Shown: in pieces, positions 27,339 to 35,438 of the stretch
Layout: every line of letters starts with the position of its first letter
How positions within the stretch are numbered: the first letter of the stretch is position 1
DNA from: Bryobacterales bacterium F-183
Lineage (GTDB): Bacteria > Acidobacteriota > Terriglobia > Bryobacterales > Bryobacteraceae
NCBI GenBank assembly: GCA_016865505.2
Contig: AP025252.1
Span: 1,736,001 to 1,800,000 of the forward strand
Direction: 5' to 3'
DNA length: 64,000 bases
Position numbers and translations under genes: made by a program
The notes under the pieces: model-generated
The model's input: only the letters and a program-made list of their open reading frames with translations
What the model was told of the DNA's origin: nothing
The model's database searches: none

Positions 27339-28085
27339 TTACCCCTGTGAAAATCTCAGCAAGATTTGAGAAAGTCCAGTTCGCTGCACTTTCTTTCTGC
27401 CCAGTTCCCCAAACCGGTTCTTTGCCCGGCTCTTCAGCAGCCGGAATTGTGTCATCGTGAGGCTCATTTCCTCACAAATTTGTTGTGCACTCTGCTCTTC
27501 GACATAGAACCGGGTAAGGATTTCCCGGTCCCGATCCGTCAACTCCGCCAGCACCTCGCGGACAATCGCCGTCTGCTGTTGAAACAGCATCGCGCCTTCC
27601 GGAGTCTCGCCCTGATCGGTCACCTGCGCCGTACGCTCATCGTCTACACGGCCCCGGCGTTCCTGCACCTGGCGGTCGATCGAACTCGCCACCATGCGCT
27701 TCACCACCGTACGGATAAAGCCCATCAGGCGGCGAGGATCGCGAAGGTCGCCCGCACGAATGGCGTCGACGACCACCAGAAAGGCGTCATGCAACCGGTC
27801 GTCGATGTCGTCGCGCCCCAACTGCCGCGCCAGGTAAAAGCGCACGCCGTTCGAAAACATCGCGTACAGCTCTTCCATCGCCGCCGGCTCGCCCGCTTGT
27901 ACGCGGCCAACCAGTTGCGTCCACAAATAGCAGCGCAGGTCGCCGTACTCGGCGGCCAGATCCTGCCCACTCAAATCCGTTCCGGAAGACAGACTCGCAG
28001 AGGATTCACGAGCTACCGCCGTTGCCGTAGCCGAACCGCCGCTGCTTCCGCTTGCGGCGCCTGCGGCCATCGCCATTGCTTTCAT
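27339..28085 (-). CDS. ECF-type sigma factor of the CHAT operon
   Basis: The 248-residue product has sigma region 2 (AMEELYAMFSNGVRFYLARQLGRDDIDDRLHDAFLVVVDAI to FIRTVVKRMVASSIDRQ) and region 4 (LAELTDRDREILTRFYVEEQSAQQICEEMSLTMTQFRLLKSRAKNRF). It is longer than most ECF factors because of a Ser/Ala/Gly-rich leader of about 45 residues. An ATG at 28157 is also in frame but would overlap the CHAT coding end with residues of no sigma similarity, so I prefer the ATG at 28085, 15 bases after the protease stop. It sits between the protease and anti-sigma genes. Confidence 0.88.
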   Translation of the reverse strand: MKAMAMAAGAASGSSGGSATATAVARESSASLSSGTDLSGQDLAAEYGDLRCYLWTQLVGRVQAGEPAAMEELYAMFSNGVRFYLARQLGRDDIDDRLHDAFLVVVDAIRAGDLRDPRRLMGFIRTVVKRMVASSIDRQVQERRGRVDDERTAQVTDQGETPEGAMLFQQQTAIVREVLAELTDRDREILTRFYVEEQSAQQICEEMSLTMTQFRLLKSRAKNRFGELGRKKVQRTGLSQILLRFSQG

Positions 28086-28099
28086 TCCGGCCGGTATTC

Positions 28100-30655
28100 C
28101 TAAATCGCCCGCGCTGTCAATTGATACGTTCCCCAGTACTTCGGCAAAGCTCGCCATGATCGGGTCCTCAGCATTTCCAACTGCGCATTCCGCAACGCCT
28201 CAGCCGCTTTGCGAAGGAATTGTCCGCGATGTTGCCCCGCGGCTTCCTTAGCGGCTCCTCTGTCCAGCAGGGAGCCTTTCTGCAGTTCACTATAAAAAGA
28301 TTTGAAGATTGCTCCGGAATCGTCCGGAGTCGGCCAGAGACTGGCGACGACGCCCTGCGCGCCGGCCATCAACCAAGCTCTGGTCATACCAACCAATCCT
28401 GCGCCGGGATACACTGCTCCCGCCGAGGAATGACACCCGCTCAATACCACCAGCGAGTTCTGCACCTTGATGTGGACCGCATCCGAGGTAGAAAGAAGTT
28501 CGGCCTGGCCCTGCGCGTCCAGACCCAACATCAGTAATGCTTCGTCGGGGGCGCCTTCTTTTTCCAAAAAGTGGGTGGAAAAGTGAAGGACACGGGCCCC
28601 GTTCTCAATCGTCCGTATCGCGGTCTGACGGTTCGCCTCGCTTCCCGTCAGGAGCAGGGAAGGTCCATTCCACGCCCGTGCACAGGATTCAAGTTCAATG
28701 CGGCTGCTCGCCAACCGGGGGAGCTGTCCGGCGCCACTTTTGCTGGCTGCCGATGCGCGCGTCAGAAACGACCAGCCCTGGTCCGCAACCGCTGCTGCTG
28801 TTGCTTGGACAGGCCGCTTCACCGTCTTGCCGTCTTTGCTGGCCGATACGGCTTGCCAGCGGGAGTCGGCGGTGTTGTAGATCGCATCACCGATTCCCAA
28901 AAACATGGCGTTCTCCTCGGCCGCGTTGTTCCGTGCGGCACCCCTGTTGTCCAGCAGTGCGCTCGCCCCGGTCACAACCGCCAGCGAATGCTCCTCGATC
29001 AGAAACCGGCTCGGATCCCCAGGCGCCGGCAGGGCTGCTACCGGAGACTCGAGCAACGCTCCATCGAGTACCAATAACCAATGCCGGGCACTGCGAGCCT
29101 CCAGCGGGAGACCCCGGAACAGCTCCTGCGACAACTCCATACCCGCCCATGGTTGCGAATCCCGGCGCTGGCGCAGCAGCCGCCGGAACTCCCCAAGGAG
29201 CCGGTTGAGTTTCGTTTGTGGCAAGATCTCTGTCCATTCAAGCCCGTTCCGGGTAAACGTCCAACGGAGCGTGATTCGCTTCCCCGTATGAAATCCGATT
29301 AGGGCACTATCGTTCCCTAAACCGGCCCGGAAGAGAGTAAGTGGTTTGGAGGTATTGAAGTTCTCAGGAAAAGCTGAGGAAAATGGCCTGATCCCCGCAT
29401 AAGATTCCATTTCCGCGAGCTTTACCCGCAAGGAACGCAGGCGCGCCGTACCCGTGTTTGTGGGGGATTTTGATTCGCCATTGCGCGAATCCGGATCGAG
29501 CAGTACTTTGCGTGAGACTTCCCGAAACTCGGCCAGCGTCGACCAATAGTCCGCTCCCAGACGCTCATAAACAAGCTTCCGTGCCGGCGCCGCCACAATG
29601 TACTTCCACTCCTCGGCAGCCAGCCACATCTCGGTCGCGAGGTTCGCCGGTGCCCCGGGCGTACGGCTCCAGTCCATGGCATTGCGCAGCGCCGTATCGT
29701 ACAGATCTTCCAAATTGGCCTCGGCCTGAATACGGAAAAAGTCCGCTGGCAGCAGGTGGGCGCGCGTCTCCCGGATGCTCGCAAAGGCTTTCTGGAACTC
29801 CCGATGTGCTTCCGCGCGCTTATTCTGCTCAGTAAAGATACGGGCTTTGAGTTCGTAGATCACGTGCCGCGGGATGGGGCTCGTCGCCGACATCGCCTCG
29901 GCGCGCTCCGCCAGCAGAAGGGCTGTGGTCAGGTCGCCTTTTCGCCGCCGAAGCTCACCCAGGCCCACCAGGGAGTAAATGAGGTCCGGATCCTTTTGCA
30001 GCATTCGCAGGCGAAACGCACTTAAGAAGTAGTCTTCTGCGCGATCCAGTTCGCCAGTGGCGAGGCTCGCGTATCCCGCGTGGTTGTACGCGAGGTTCAC
30101 CGCCGCATCGTCGCCGGAAGCGTCTGCCGCGTCGATCGCCTTACGGAAGTACGGCATGGCGGTTTTGGCATCGCCGGCACGTGAGTACACGACGGCGAGG
30201 ATGAGGTTCAAACGAGGAAGGTAATACGGGCGGCTCTTGCGTCCTTCAAGGACGGCGACCCCTTGTCGCGCGGCTTCTACCGCTGCGTCCGTGTTGCGCG
30301 AACCAATATAGAGGGAGGCAAGATTGAGCAGGATCGCGCCGTGTTCTTCGGCCTGATCCGGATGGCGTTCTGCCAGACGCTTCCCTTCCAACCAGAATTG
30401 GAGGGCTTTTTGAAATTGAAATTGTACGAGTTGGCAGCCGCCAAGACTATTTAAAAACCGAATTTGTCCGGCAATATTTCCTGTTTCAACGGCTTGCTGA
30501 TAGCCTTGTTGGTAGACTGCGAACGCGGCGGGATAGTTCCCTTGCAACCGGAGCTTGGTTGCCTTATCGGCGAAGTCTTTGGATTCCAAAGATCCCCATG
30601 GGGTGGCTACGGCGAGCGAAAACCCCAAGGCCGTGATCACTGCTATTCCGGCCAT
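28100..30655 (-). CDS. Exported TPR-CHAT caspase-like protease
   Basis: The 851-residue product starts with a hydrophobic signal or anchor (AGIAVITALGFSLAVATPW). TPR-type helical repeats fill residues about 25-330, a linker follows, and a CHAT peptidase domain covers about 560-845. Both catalytic residues of the caspase-like dyad are present: H695 in LHFSTHF and C741 in VVLSGCHSSAG, followed by the conserved GAGLVGMTRAWLMAGAQGVVASLWPTPDD and FYSELQKG. CHAT proteases cleave partner proteins when the TPR part is triggered. It is the first gene of the operon with sigma and anti-sigma factors. A TATAAT lies about 57 bases before the ATG. Confidence 0.9.
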   Translation of the reverse strand: MAGIAVITALGFSLAVATPWGSLESKDFADKATKLRLQGNYPAAFAVYQQGYQQAVETGNIAGQIRFLNSLGGCQLVQFQFQKALQFWLEGKRLAERHPDQAEEHGAILLNLASLYIGSRNTDAAVEAARQGVAVLEGRKSRPYYLPRLNLILAVVYSRAGDAKTAMPYFRKAIDAADASGDDAAVNLAYNHAGYASLATGELDRAEDYFLSAFRLRMLQKDPDLIYSLVGLGELRRRKGDLTTALLLAERAEAMSATSPIPRHVIYELKARIFTEQNKRAEAHREFQKAFASIRETRAHLLPADFFRIQAEANLEDLYDTALRNAMDWSRTPGAPANLATEMWLAAEEWKYIVAAPARKLVYERLGADYWSTLAEFREVSRKVLLDPDSRNGESKSPTNTGTARLRSLRVKLAEMESYAGIRPFSSAFPENFNTSKPLTLFRAGLGNDSALIGFHTGKRITLRWTFTRNGLEWTEILPQTKLNRLLGEFRRLLRQRRDSQPWAGMELSQELFRGLPLEARSARHWLLVLDGALLESPVAALPAPGDPSRFLIEEHSLAVVTGASALLDNRGAARNNAAEENAMFLGIGDAIYNTADSRWQAVSASKDGKTVKRPVQATAAAVADQGWSFLTRASAASKSGAGQLPRLASSRIELESCARAWNGPSLLLTGSEANRQTAIRTIENGARVLHFSTHFLEKEGAPDEALLMLGLDAQGQAELLSTSDAVHIKVQNSLVVLSGCHSSAGAVYPGAGLVGMTRAWLMAGAQGVVASLWPTPDDSGAIFKSFYSELQKGSLLDRGAAKEAAGQHRGQFLRKAAEALRNAQLEMLRTRSWRALPKYWGTYQLTARAI

Positions 30656-30711
30656 TCGGGCGGGTCCTTAACCTTAGGTTAGGTGCTAGAATACTCCCTA
30701 ACTCTTGACCG

Positions 30712-30717
30712 ATTATA
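30712..30717 (-). promoter_or_regulatory. Possible -10 element of the CHAT operon
   Basis: A perfect TATAAT on the minus strand lies 57 bases before the CHAT start codon. I cannot find a matching -35 at 16-18 bases, so this is tentative. Confidence 0.35.
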
Positions 30718-30762
30718 CACTTATTCTCACAATTTTTCCTCAATCAATTGTGGATTAATGTA

Positions 30763-30800
30763 AAGGCCCGCGACCCCCATAATATGGCGAATCGCGGGCA
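30763..30800 (-). terminator. Hairpin after the micro-ORF, possible terminator
   Basis: GCCCGCGA and TCGCGGGC pair around a loop that itself contains CCAT/ATGG. On the minus strand it is followed by CTTTACATT, a weak T tract. It separates the 13-codon ORF from the CHAT promoter region. Confidence 0.45.
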
Positions 30801-30856
30801 GATTTCGATCAATTGAAGAACCTGGCCGGAGTCCTATGCTCCACGCCAAAAACCAT

Positions 30857-30898
30857 TTAGAACCAGAAGGGCGGCGGGAAAATCACGATGGGATCCAT
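30857..30898 (-). CDS. Candidate 13-residue hydrophobic peptide ORF
   Basis: The ORF MDPIVIFPPPFWF is preceded by a doubled purine-rich site, AGGAGAAAGGAGAG, ending about eight bases before the ATG. This is the strongest ribosome binding site in the area. A longer in-frame reading to 31066 uses a TTG without any such site and looks spurious. The peptide contains the ribosome-stalling triplet PPP and is very hydrophobic. It could be a secreted or membrane peptide, a leader, or chance. The hairpin at 30763-30800 would end its transcript before the CHAT gene. Confidence 0.3.
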   Translation of the reverse strand: MDPIVIFPPPFWF

Positions 30899-30899
30899 G

Positions 30900-31131
30900 G
30901 TGTTGCGCTCTCCTTTCTCCTGTATTCGCTTATCGGTGCCTGTGGAAAATCTTTTCGCCTTTTTTTCTCGGCGAAAGACCTCGTTGACAAGGCTTCCTTG
31001 CTTGCCCGACATATGCGCACACCAACCCCTCGCTCCGGAGTGACCCAAAGCGCTGAAAGTATTCAATGGAAAGGAGAAAAGATTTTTGGGGGCTCTGGTA
31101 CCGCCGGTTTTGGGTATGATGAAAGTTCGCT
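30900..31131. other. Rest of the CHAT-cupin intergenic gap
   Basis: The gap between the divergent CHAT and cupin genes is 476 bases in all. Apart from the micro-ORF, hairpin and -10 element listed, I see only short unsupported ORFs here. Upstream signals of the cupin gene and of the micro-ORF must lie in this part. Confidence 0.4.
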
Positions 31132-31569
31132 ATGACAATCGCGGACCTCTCCCAAATCGCCGGGCGCGTCTACCCGGCCCGCCGCCGTACGCAAAACCTT
31201 GTGGGAGGCGCCAGTCCCATTCAAGCCACTGCATTTTCCGTCGGTAACGTCACCCTGGAGCCCAATGGCGGCCAGGTACCCTGGCACAATCAAGAGCAGG
31301 AAGAGGTCTATTTCGTCGTCGAAGGCACTGGCGAAATGTGCCTCGGCGAAGAACGCAGGACCCTCACCACCGGTCAGGCCGTCTACATTCCCTCCGGCGT
31401 CTTCCACCAACTCACCAACGTTGGCGACACCCCGCTCCGTATGATCTACATTTACGGCCCGGCCGGCGATGTCGCCCACTGGCGCCAGGAACTCGACGGT
31501 ACGCTGCCCCGCGCAGGAGTCGGCGACACACCGCCGCTACCCGAAGGCGCGCGCCCCCAAACCGTCTAG
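31132..31569 (+). CDS. Cupin domain protein
   Basis: The 145-residue product is a single cupin barrel. Motif 1 is degenerate (PWHNQEQEEVYFVVEGTGEMCLGEE, with the His and Glu metal ligands visible), and motif 2 is VYIPSGVFHQLTNVGDTPLRMIYIYGP with the late His. Cupins of this size are often isomerases, dioxygenases or sugar-acid binding proteins; the substrate is unknown. It is 29 bases upstream of a Gfo/Idh-type dehydrogenase, so a shared role in carbohydrate or polyol metabolism is likely. Confidence 0.85.
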   Translation: MTIADLSQIAGRVYPARRRTQNLVGGASPIQATAFSVGNVTLEPNGGQVPWHNQEQEEVYFVVEGTGEMCLGEERRTLTTGQAVYIPSGVFHQLTNVGDTPLRMIYIYGPAGDVAHWRQELDGTLPRAGVGDTPPLPEGARPQTV

Positions 31570-31598
31570 CAGCAAATTCTCAAGAAAGACATACACAA

Positions 31599-32747
31599 GT
31601 GACAGTTCATTCGGTTGGCATCATCATGAACGGCGTCACCGGACGCATGGGCTTAAACCAGCACCTGCGGCGGTCGATCGGCGCCATCATCAAGCAGGGA
31701 GGCCTCAAACTCAACGACAACGAGGTCATCCTGCCTCACGTCCTCTTGATTGGGCGCAACGCTTCGAAGCTCGAACAGATCTCCAAGGAATTCGGCGGCC
31801 TGCCGTACTCCACCGATCTCGACGCCGCCCTCGCCGACCCCAAGTACTCCATCTACTTCGACGCCCAGACCACAGACCGTCGCGTCGCCTCCGTCGACAA
31901 AGCCATCGCCGCCGGTAAGCACATCTATTGTGAAAAGCCCACCGCCGAGACCTTCGACGCCGCCATCGGCCTCTACCATCGCGCCAAAGCCGCAGGCGTC
32001 AAGAACGGCGTCGTACAGGACAAACTCTGGCTCCCTGGATTATTGAAGCTCCAAACCCTGCGCGACCTCGGCTTCTTTGGCCGCATCCTGTCCGTCCGCG
32101 GCGAGTTCGGTTACTGGGTATTTGAAGGCGACACCGTACCCGCGCAGCGTCCCTCCTGGAACTACCGTAAGGAAGACGGCGGCGGCATCATCATCGACAT
32201 GCTCTGCCACTGGCGCTATGTCCTGGACAACCTCTTCGGAGAGGTCAAGGCCGTATCCTGCCTCGGCGCCATCCACGTACCCGAGCGCATCGATGAAAAG
32301 GGTCAGAAGTACGCCTGCACCGCTGACGACTCCGCCTACGCGACCTTCGAACTCGAAGGCGGCGTCATCGCGCACTTCAACTCCTCCTGGGCGGTCCGAG
32401 TCCGTCGCGACGACTTGCTCACCCTCCAGGTGGACGGTACCAAAGGATCGGCGGTCGCAGGTCTCCGTCACTGCTGGACCCAGCACTACGGCAACACCCC
32501 TCGCCCGGTCTGGAACCCGGACATCGAGAGCCCATTGAACTACTTCGACGGCTGGCAGAAGGTCCCCGAGCAGGACACCTTCGACAACGCCTTCAAGCGC
32601 CAGTGGGAAATGTTCCTCCGCCACATCGTAAAGGACGAACCCTTCCGCTGGGATCTCCGCGAAGCCGCCAAGGGCGTCCAACTGGCCGAAAAAGGCCTCG
32701 AGTCCTGGCAGAAGCGAGCCTGGGTACAGATCCCGCCGATCGAGTAG
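31599..32747 (+). CDS. Gfo/Idh/MocA family oxidoreductase
   Basis: The 382-residue product begins with a Rossmann nucleotide-binding fold (VGIIMNGVTGRMG) and has the family motif EKP in KHIYCEKPTAETF, where the Lys is catalytic. A C-terminal alpha/beta domain contains GGGIIIDMLCHWRYVLDNLFGEV, with the His expected near the active site. Such enzymes oxidise or reduce sugars, inositols or related compounds with NAD(P). The start is a GTG at 31599, close after the cupin stop; an ATG ten codons later would cut into the first beta strand. A terminator follows. Confidence 0.88.
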   Translation: MTVHSVGIIMNGVTGRMGLNQHLRRSIGAIIKQGGLKLNDNEVILPHVLLIGRNASKLEQISKEFGGLPYSTDLDAALADPKYSIYFDAQTTDRRVASVDKAIAAGKHIYCEKPTAETFDAAIGLYHRAKAAGVKNGVVQDKLWLPGLLKLQTLRDLGFFGRILSVRGEFGYWVFEGDTVPAQRPSWNYRKEDGGGIIIDMLCHWRYVLDNLFGEVKAVSCLGAIHVPERIDEKGQKYACTADDSAYATFELEGGVIAHFNSSWAVRVRRDDLLTLQVDGTKGSAVAGLRHCWTQHYGNTPRPVWNPDIESPLNYFDGWQKVPEQDTFDNAFKRQWEMFLRHIVKDEPFRWDLREAAKGVQLAEKGLESWQKRAWVQIPPIE

Positions 32748-32765
32748 GCGATAAAAGAATCCCGC

Positions 32766-32801
32766 AAAGGCCCCATACGCAAACCAGCGTGTGGGGCCTT
32801 T
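32766..32801 (+). terminator. Terminator of the cupin-oxidoreductase operon
   Basis: AAAGGCCCCATACGC and GCGTGTGGGGCCTTT form a long stem, with one internal G-T pair and a short loop. Confidence 0.85.
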
Positions 32802-32846
32802 CCTCTTACCCCATCCCAGCAAATCCCCGTCCCAGATTCTCCTGAT

Positions 32847-32871
32847 GGTGCCTGGCACCGTGACAGGCACC
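32847..32871. repeat. Dispersed GGTGCC palindrome, copy 1
   Basis: A perfect inverted repeat, GGTGCCTG at the left and CAGGCACC at the right, separated by nine bases. It is preceded by CAGATTCTCCTG, which also precedes the copy near 42155. Confidence 0.6.
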
Positions 32872-32892
32872 CAAAGAAAACTCTTGCAAGGT

Positions 32893-32925
32893 TTATCGAT
32901 AAACGATAATATCGATTATCGATAA
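32893..32925 (+). promoter_or_regulatory. Double palindromic operator TTATCGATAA
   Basis: Two perfect copies of TTATCGATAA (32893-32902 and 32916-32925) flank a core with a further ATCGAT-like half site. It lies 20 bases before the DUF2975 gene and immediately before its AAGGAGG. The HTH protein encoded next to DUF2975 is the likely binder, giving autoregulation. Confidence 0.65.
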
Positions 32926-32945
32926 GGAGGCTGGCGACAATCACC

Positions 32946-33575
32946 ATGCAATCGCCCCGCAGCAACTACACCCTGGCGTCGATCATTGCAGCTCTACTCA
33001 CCTTCAGCCGCGTCATGCTAGGCCTCTGCCTAATCCTCTTGACTCTGGTCTTCCTCGCAACCGCTACCGGACTCGTCAACGGTGAATCCAAGGGAATCAT
33101 GGTCAAGATGCCCGTCACCGTTCAACTCACCGGACCCGTCGCGCAGACCGCATCCTCGAACCCTGCGCGGCTCGTCGACCTCCACGGCAGCGTGCTATTC
33201 CCCGCCAGGACCGGGACCTTCCTCTCCGTACACCTGCTCACCGGGATCCTCGCCATTTGCTTTCTACTCTGGGGTGTCACCCAACTCCGCGCCCTCTTCC
33301 ACTCGATACGCCAGGGCAACGTCTTCATACCCGACAACGTTACCCGCATCCGCCGCATCGGTTGGATGGTCATCGTAGGCGAGTTCATCCGCGCCGCCCT
33401 TGGAATCTGGTGGAGCTACTACAGCAGTACAAACTTTAAGGCGGACGGCGTTCAGTTCATTACCGAGATCGACGTCAATGGAACGCCGATCCTCTGTGGC
33501 CTCGTGATTCTGGTCGTAGCGCAAGTCTTCCGGGAAGGAGTCCGGCTCATCGACGAGCAGTCACTCACGATCTGA
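32946..33575 (+). CDS. DUF2975 membrane protein
   Basis: The 209-residue product has four membrane helices (residues about 20-45, 98-118, 137-157 and 177-195) and the DUF2975 pattern with the cytoplasmic loop FHSIRQGNVFIPDNVTRIRRIGWMVI. Function is unknown; the family is almost always found with a small YozG-like HTH regulator, as here. AAGGAGG lies 15 bases before the ATG, which is longer than optimal. The operator overlaps the 5' leader. Confidence 0.85.
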   Translation: MQSPRSNYTLASIIAALLTFSRVMLGLCLILLTLVFLATATGLVNGESKGIMVKMPVTVQLTGPVAQTASSNPARLVDLHGSVLFPARTGTFLSVHLLTGILAICFLLWGVTQLRALFHSIRQGNVFIPDNVTRIRRIGWMVIVGEFIRAALGIWWSYYSSTNFKADGVQFITEIDVNGTPILCGLVILVVAQVFREGVRLIDEQSLTI

Positions 33576-33587
33576 CCCCGGCAGCAC

Positions 33588-33827
33588 ATGGCAATTCGAA
33601 TCAATCTGGATCGCGTGATGAGCAGCCGCGGCATGACGCTCACGGAACTGGCGGACCGCGTCGGCATCACCCTCGCCAACCTGTCGGTACTCAAGACCAA
33701 CAAAGCCAAAGCGATCCGGTTCTCGACGCTCGACGCGCTCTGCCGCGCCCTCGGCTGCCAGCCCGGCGAAATTCTGGAATGGACGCCAGAAGAGCCCCTG
33801 CAGGACGACGATTCGCTTACCGACTAA
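33588..33827 (+). CDS. YozG-like XRE family regulator
   Basis: The 79-residue product is a compact Cro/C1-type helix-turn-helix (INLDRVMSSRGMTLTELADRVGITLANLSVLKTNKAKAIRFSTLDALCRALGCQPGEILEW). It follows the DUF2975 gene by 12 bases and almost surely represses their shared promoter through the TTATCGATAA sites. Length is normal for this sub-family. Its 3' end overlaps the end of the convergent gene at 33817-34167 by 11 bases. Confidence 0.9.
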   Translation: MAIRINLDRVMSSRGMTLTELADRVGITLANLSVLKTNKAKAIRFSTLDALCRALGCQPGEILEWTPEEPLQDDDSLTD

Positions 33828-34167
33828 CCTCACCGAGCCGCCGCAGCACCTCACCAATGTGAGCCGCACAAGCGTCGTCGCTGGACATCTTCGCCTGCCC
33901 GAACAACTTCTCCCGTGCAGACCGGATCTTCTCTACCTGCACCGTCCACTCGCCGTCGTCGAAGCTCGCCCCCACCATGTACCTCCGGCCGGCCGTCCAC
34001 TCCAAGGTGCTGTACCATCCCCAGTCCTCAGGCTCCGGACGCGACAGTGCAACCCCTGCCTCTGCCAGCCAGAGCAGTATCGATTCACCAGCAATCGGAT
34101 TGTGGGGATTCGTCCGTTCCTTGCCGGCATCCAGCAACGATGTACGCAAGCGGAACGTGACGCTCAT
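33817..34167 (-). CDS. Conserved small hypothetical protein
   Basis: The 116-residue product is soluble with a mixed alpha/beta pattern: MSVTFRLRTSLLD, EDWGWYSTLEWTAGRRYMVGASFDDGEWTVQVEKIRSAREKLFGQAKMSSDD, then a C-terminal helix. The W-rich strand GWYSTLEW and the GEWTVQVEK segment resemble conserved hypotheticals I cannot name. It lies nine bases after the DinB gene in the same direction and may be the last gene of that operon. Confidence 0.65.
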   Translation of the reverse strand: MSVTFRLRTSLLDAGKERTNPHNPIAGESILLWLAEAGVALSRPEPEDWGWYSTLEWTAGRRYMVGASFDDGEWTVQVEKIRSAREKLFGQAKMSSDDACAAHIGEVLRRLGEVSR

Positions 34168-34176
34168 CGGACAAAC

Positions 34177-34821
34177 TTAAGCCGCCGGATAACCCGCAGC
34201 CTGCTTCACTTCCAGGATCTGCAGCGTATGCCGTTCGGTATGCGCCGACAGCAGCAACATCCATTGATACGCATCCAAAGGACCCAACGCCGGATGCGGA
34301 CCCACCTTCTCCCGCAACGGGTCCTGCGTCTTCTCGACGTACGCGATATTCGCGAACCGCGCCGTCTTAAACTTCGCCACGTAGTCCAGCGGGTCGGACG
34401 CCATCTTTTTGGGCTTAATCGGCTCCGGCGCCTGGAACTTCTGCGTACGATCCGGCACACCCTTGATCACCACTTCGTCCTTACCCTTGGTCTTCGCCAG
34501 ATCCTCAGCCGACGCAGCATTAGGCGACTTCACCATCTGCTGGATCACCCCAAAGATAAACGTCTCGGACGCCGCAATATGCTCCGCGCACTCGGCAATG
34601 GACCACCGGTCTGGACCCGCCTTGAAGTTCCACTGCGCAGCGCTCAGCCCCGCGACAGAATCCAGGAACAGCTTGCTCGTGCCATGCATATGGCTCATGG
34701 CGCGATCCCGCTCGCCCTGCGTCAGGACCTGGCCCGCTGCAAAAGCAGACCTTGCACCGGCCATCGAGGCAGCGGCAGCGGTAGATAGCGACAGGAAAGC
34801 GCGACGGCGCGAGAGGGACAT
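34177..34821 (-). CDS. Exported DinB-like (DinB_2) protein with Tat signal
   Basis: The 214-residue product has a twin-arginine signal (SRRRAFLSLSTAAAASMAGARSAFA). The rest is a four-helix DinB bundle with three His in the usual metal positions: AEHIAAS in helix 2, and SAHTERH near the end. DinB_2 proteins bind a divalent metal; some are thiol-dependent transferases. A periplasmic copy with a Tat signal is not rare in Acidobacteria. The order with sigma, anti-sigma and DUF3106 genes upstream (27-base gap) suggests a shared transcript. Confidence 0.8.
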   Translation of the reverse strand: MSLSRRRAFLSLSTAAAASMAGARSAFAAGQVLTQGERDRAMSHMHGTSKLFLDSVAGLSAAQWNFKAGPDRWSIAECAEHIAASETFIFGVIQQMVKSPNAASAEDLAKTKGKDEVVIKGVPDRTQKFQAPEPIKPKKMASDPLDYVAKFKTARFANIAYVEKTQDPLREKVGPHPALGPLDAYQWMLLLSAHTERHTLQILEVKQAAGYPAA

Positions 34822-34848
34822 GAGCCTAGTCTACCCGAGACGCGGCTC

Positions 34849-35427
34849 TTAAGCAGGGGGGAGATTGGCAACCGTCTCGCGAATGAGGCTCTGCTCATTC
34901 TCATCGAACCGGCGGCGGAACGCGTCCGACTGCATCGCACCTTCGCGAGCACCCGGATCCATCCCGCGCAGACGCTGCAATTCGCGACGCACCATCATCC
35001 GGCGATTCGGAGGCAACTCCTGCATACGGCGAAAGTTTTGGCGGATGGAATCCTTCTGCTCCGGCGCCATCCCTTCAAACCGGCGAAGGCGTTCCCGGCT
35101 AACCGGATCCATCGCACGATACCGCGCCAGACCTTCTTCGATTCGTTGACGCCGGGCCGGCGGCAGATTCTCCAGCGCGCGCTGACGGTCGTCTTCCGGC
35201 ATCCGGTCCAGCCGCTCAAACTCAGCCATCCGGCGTAGCAAGCTGTCCCCGGCCTTCGACCCCGGCTCAGGACCCTTCTTCTTGCCGCCTTTTCTCGGCG
35301 GCGGAGGACGATGACCATGCTCTTCCTGTCCATACGCCACAGAAGCCGGAGCGATCACCAACAATCCTGTCAGCGACAGGACCGAGGTGACGGCGGCAAA
35401 CGCGGCATTGGTCAAAAAGCGCTTCAT
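34849..35427 (-). CDS. Periplasmic DUF3106 protein
   Basis: The 192-residue product has a signal peptide (NAAFAAVTSVLSLTGLLVIAPASVAYG), a His/Pro/Lys-rich linker, then repeated helical segments LxxMxPxxRxRxLExLPPARRQR, RYRAMDPVSRERLRRFEGMAPEQKDSI and ELPPNRRMMVRRELQRLRGMDPGAR. This is the DUF3106 pattern, similar to Spy/CpxP-like periplasmic helical proteins. It lies 11 bases after the anti-sigma gene, so it probably takes part in that sensing circuit or is its output. Confidence 0.8.
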   Translation of the reverse strand: MKRFLTNAAFAAVTSVLSLTGLLVIAPASVAYGQEEHGHRPPPPRKGGKKKGPEPGSKAGDSLLRRMAEFERLDRMPEDDRQRALENLPPARRQRIEEGLARYRAMDPVSRERLRRFEGMAPEQKDSIRQNFRRMQELPPNRRMMVRRELQRLRGMDPGAREGAMQSDAFRRRFDENEQSLIRETVANLPPA

Positions 35428-35438
35428 CGCAATTCCTA

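Noticed and set aside
30857-31066. 69-codon minus-strand reading that contains the micro-ORF
   Set aside because: Its TTG start has no ribosome site; the strong site serves only the internal ATG at 30898.
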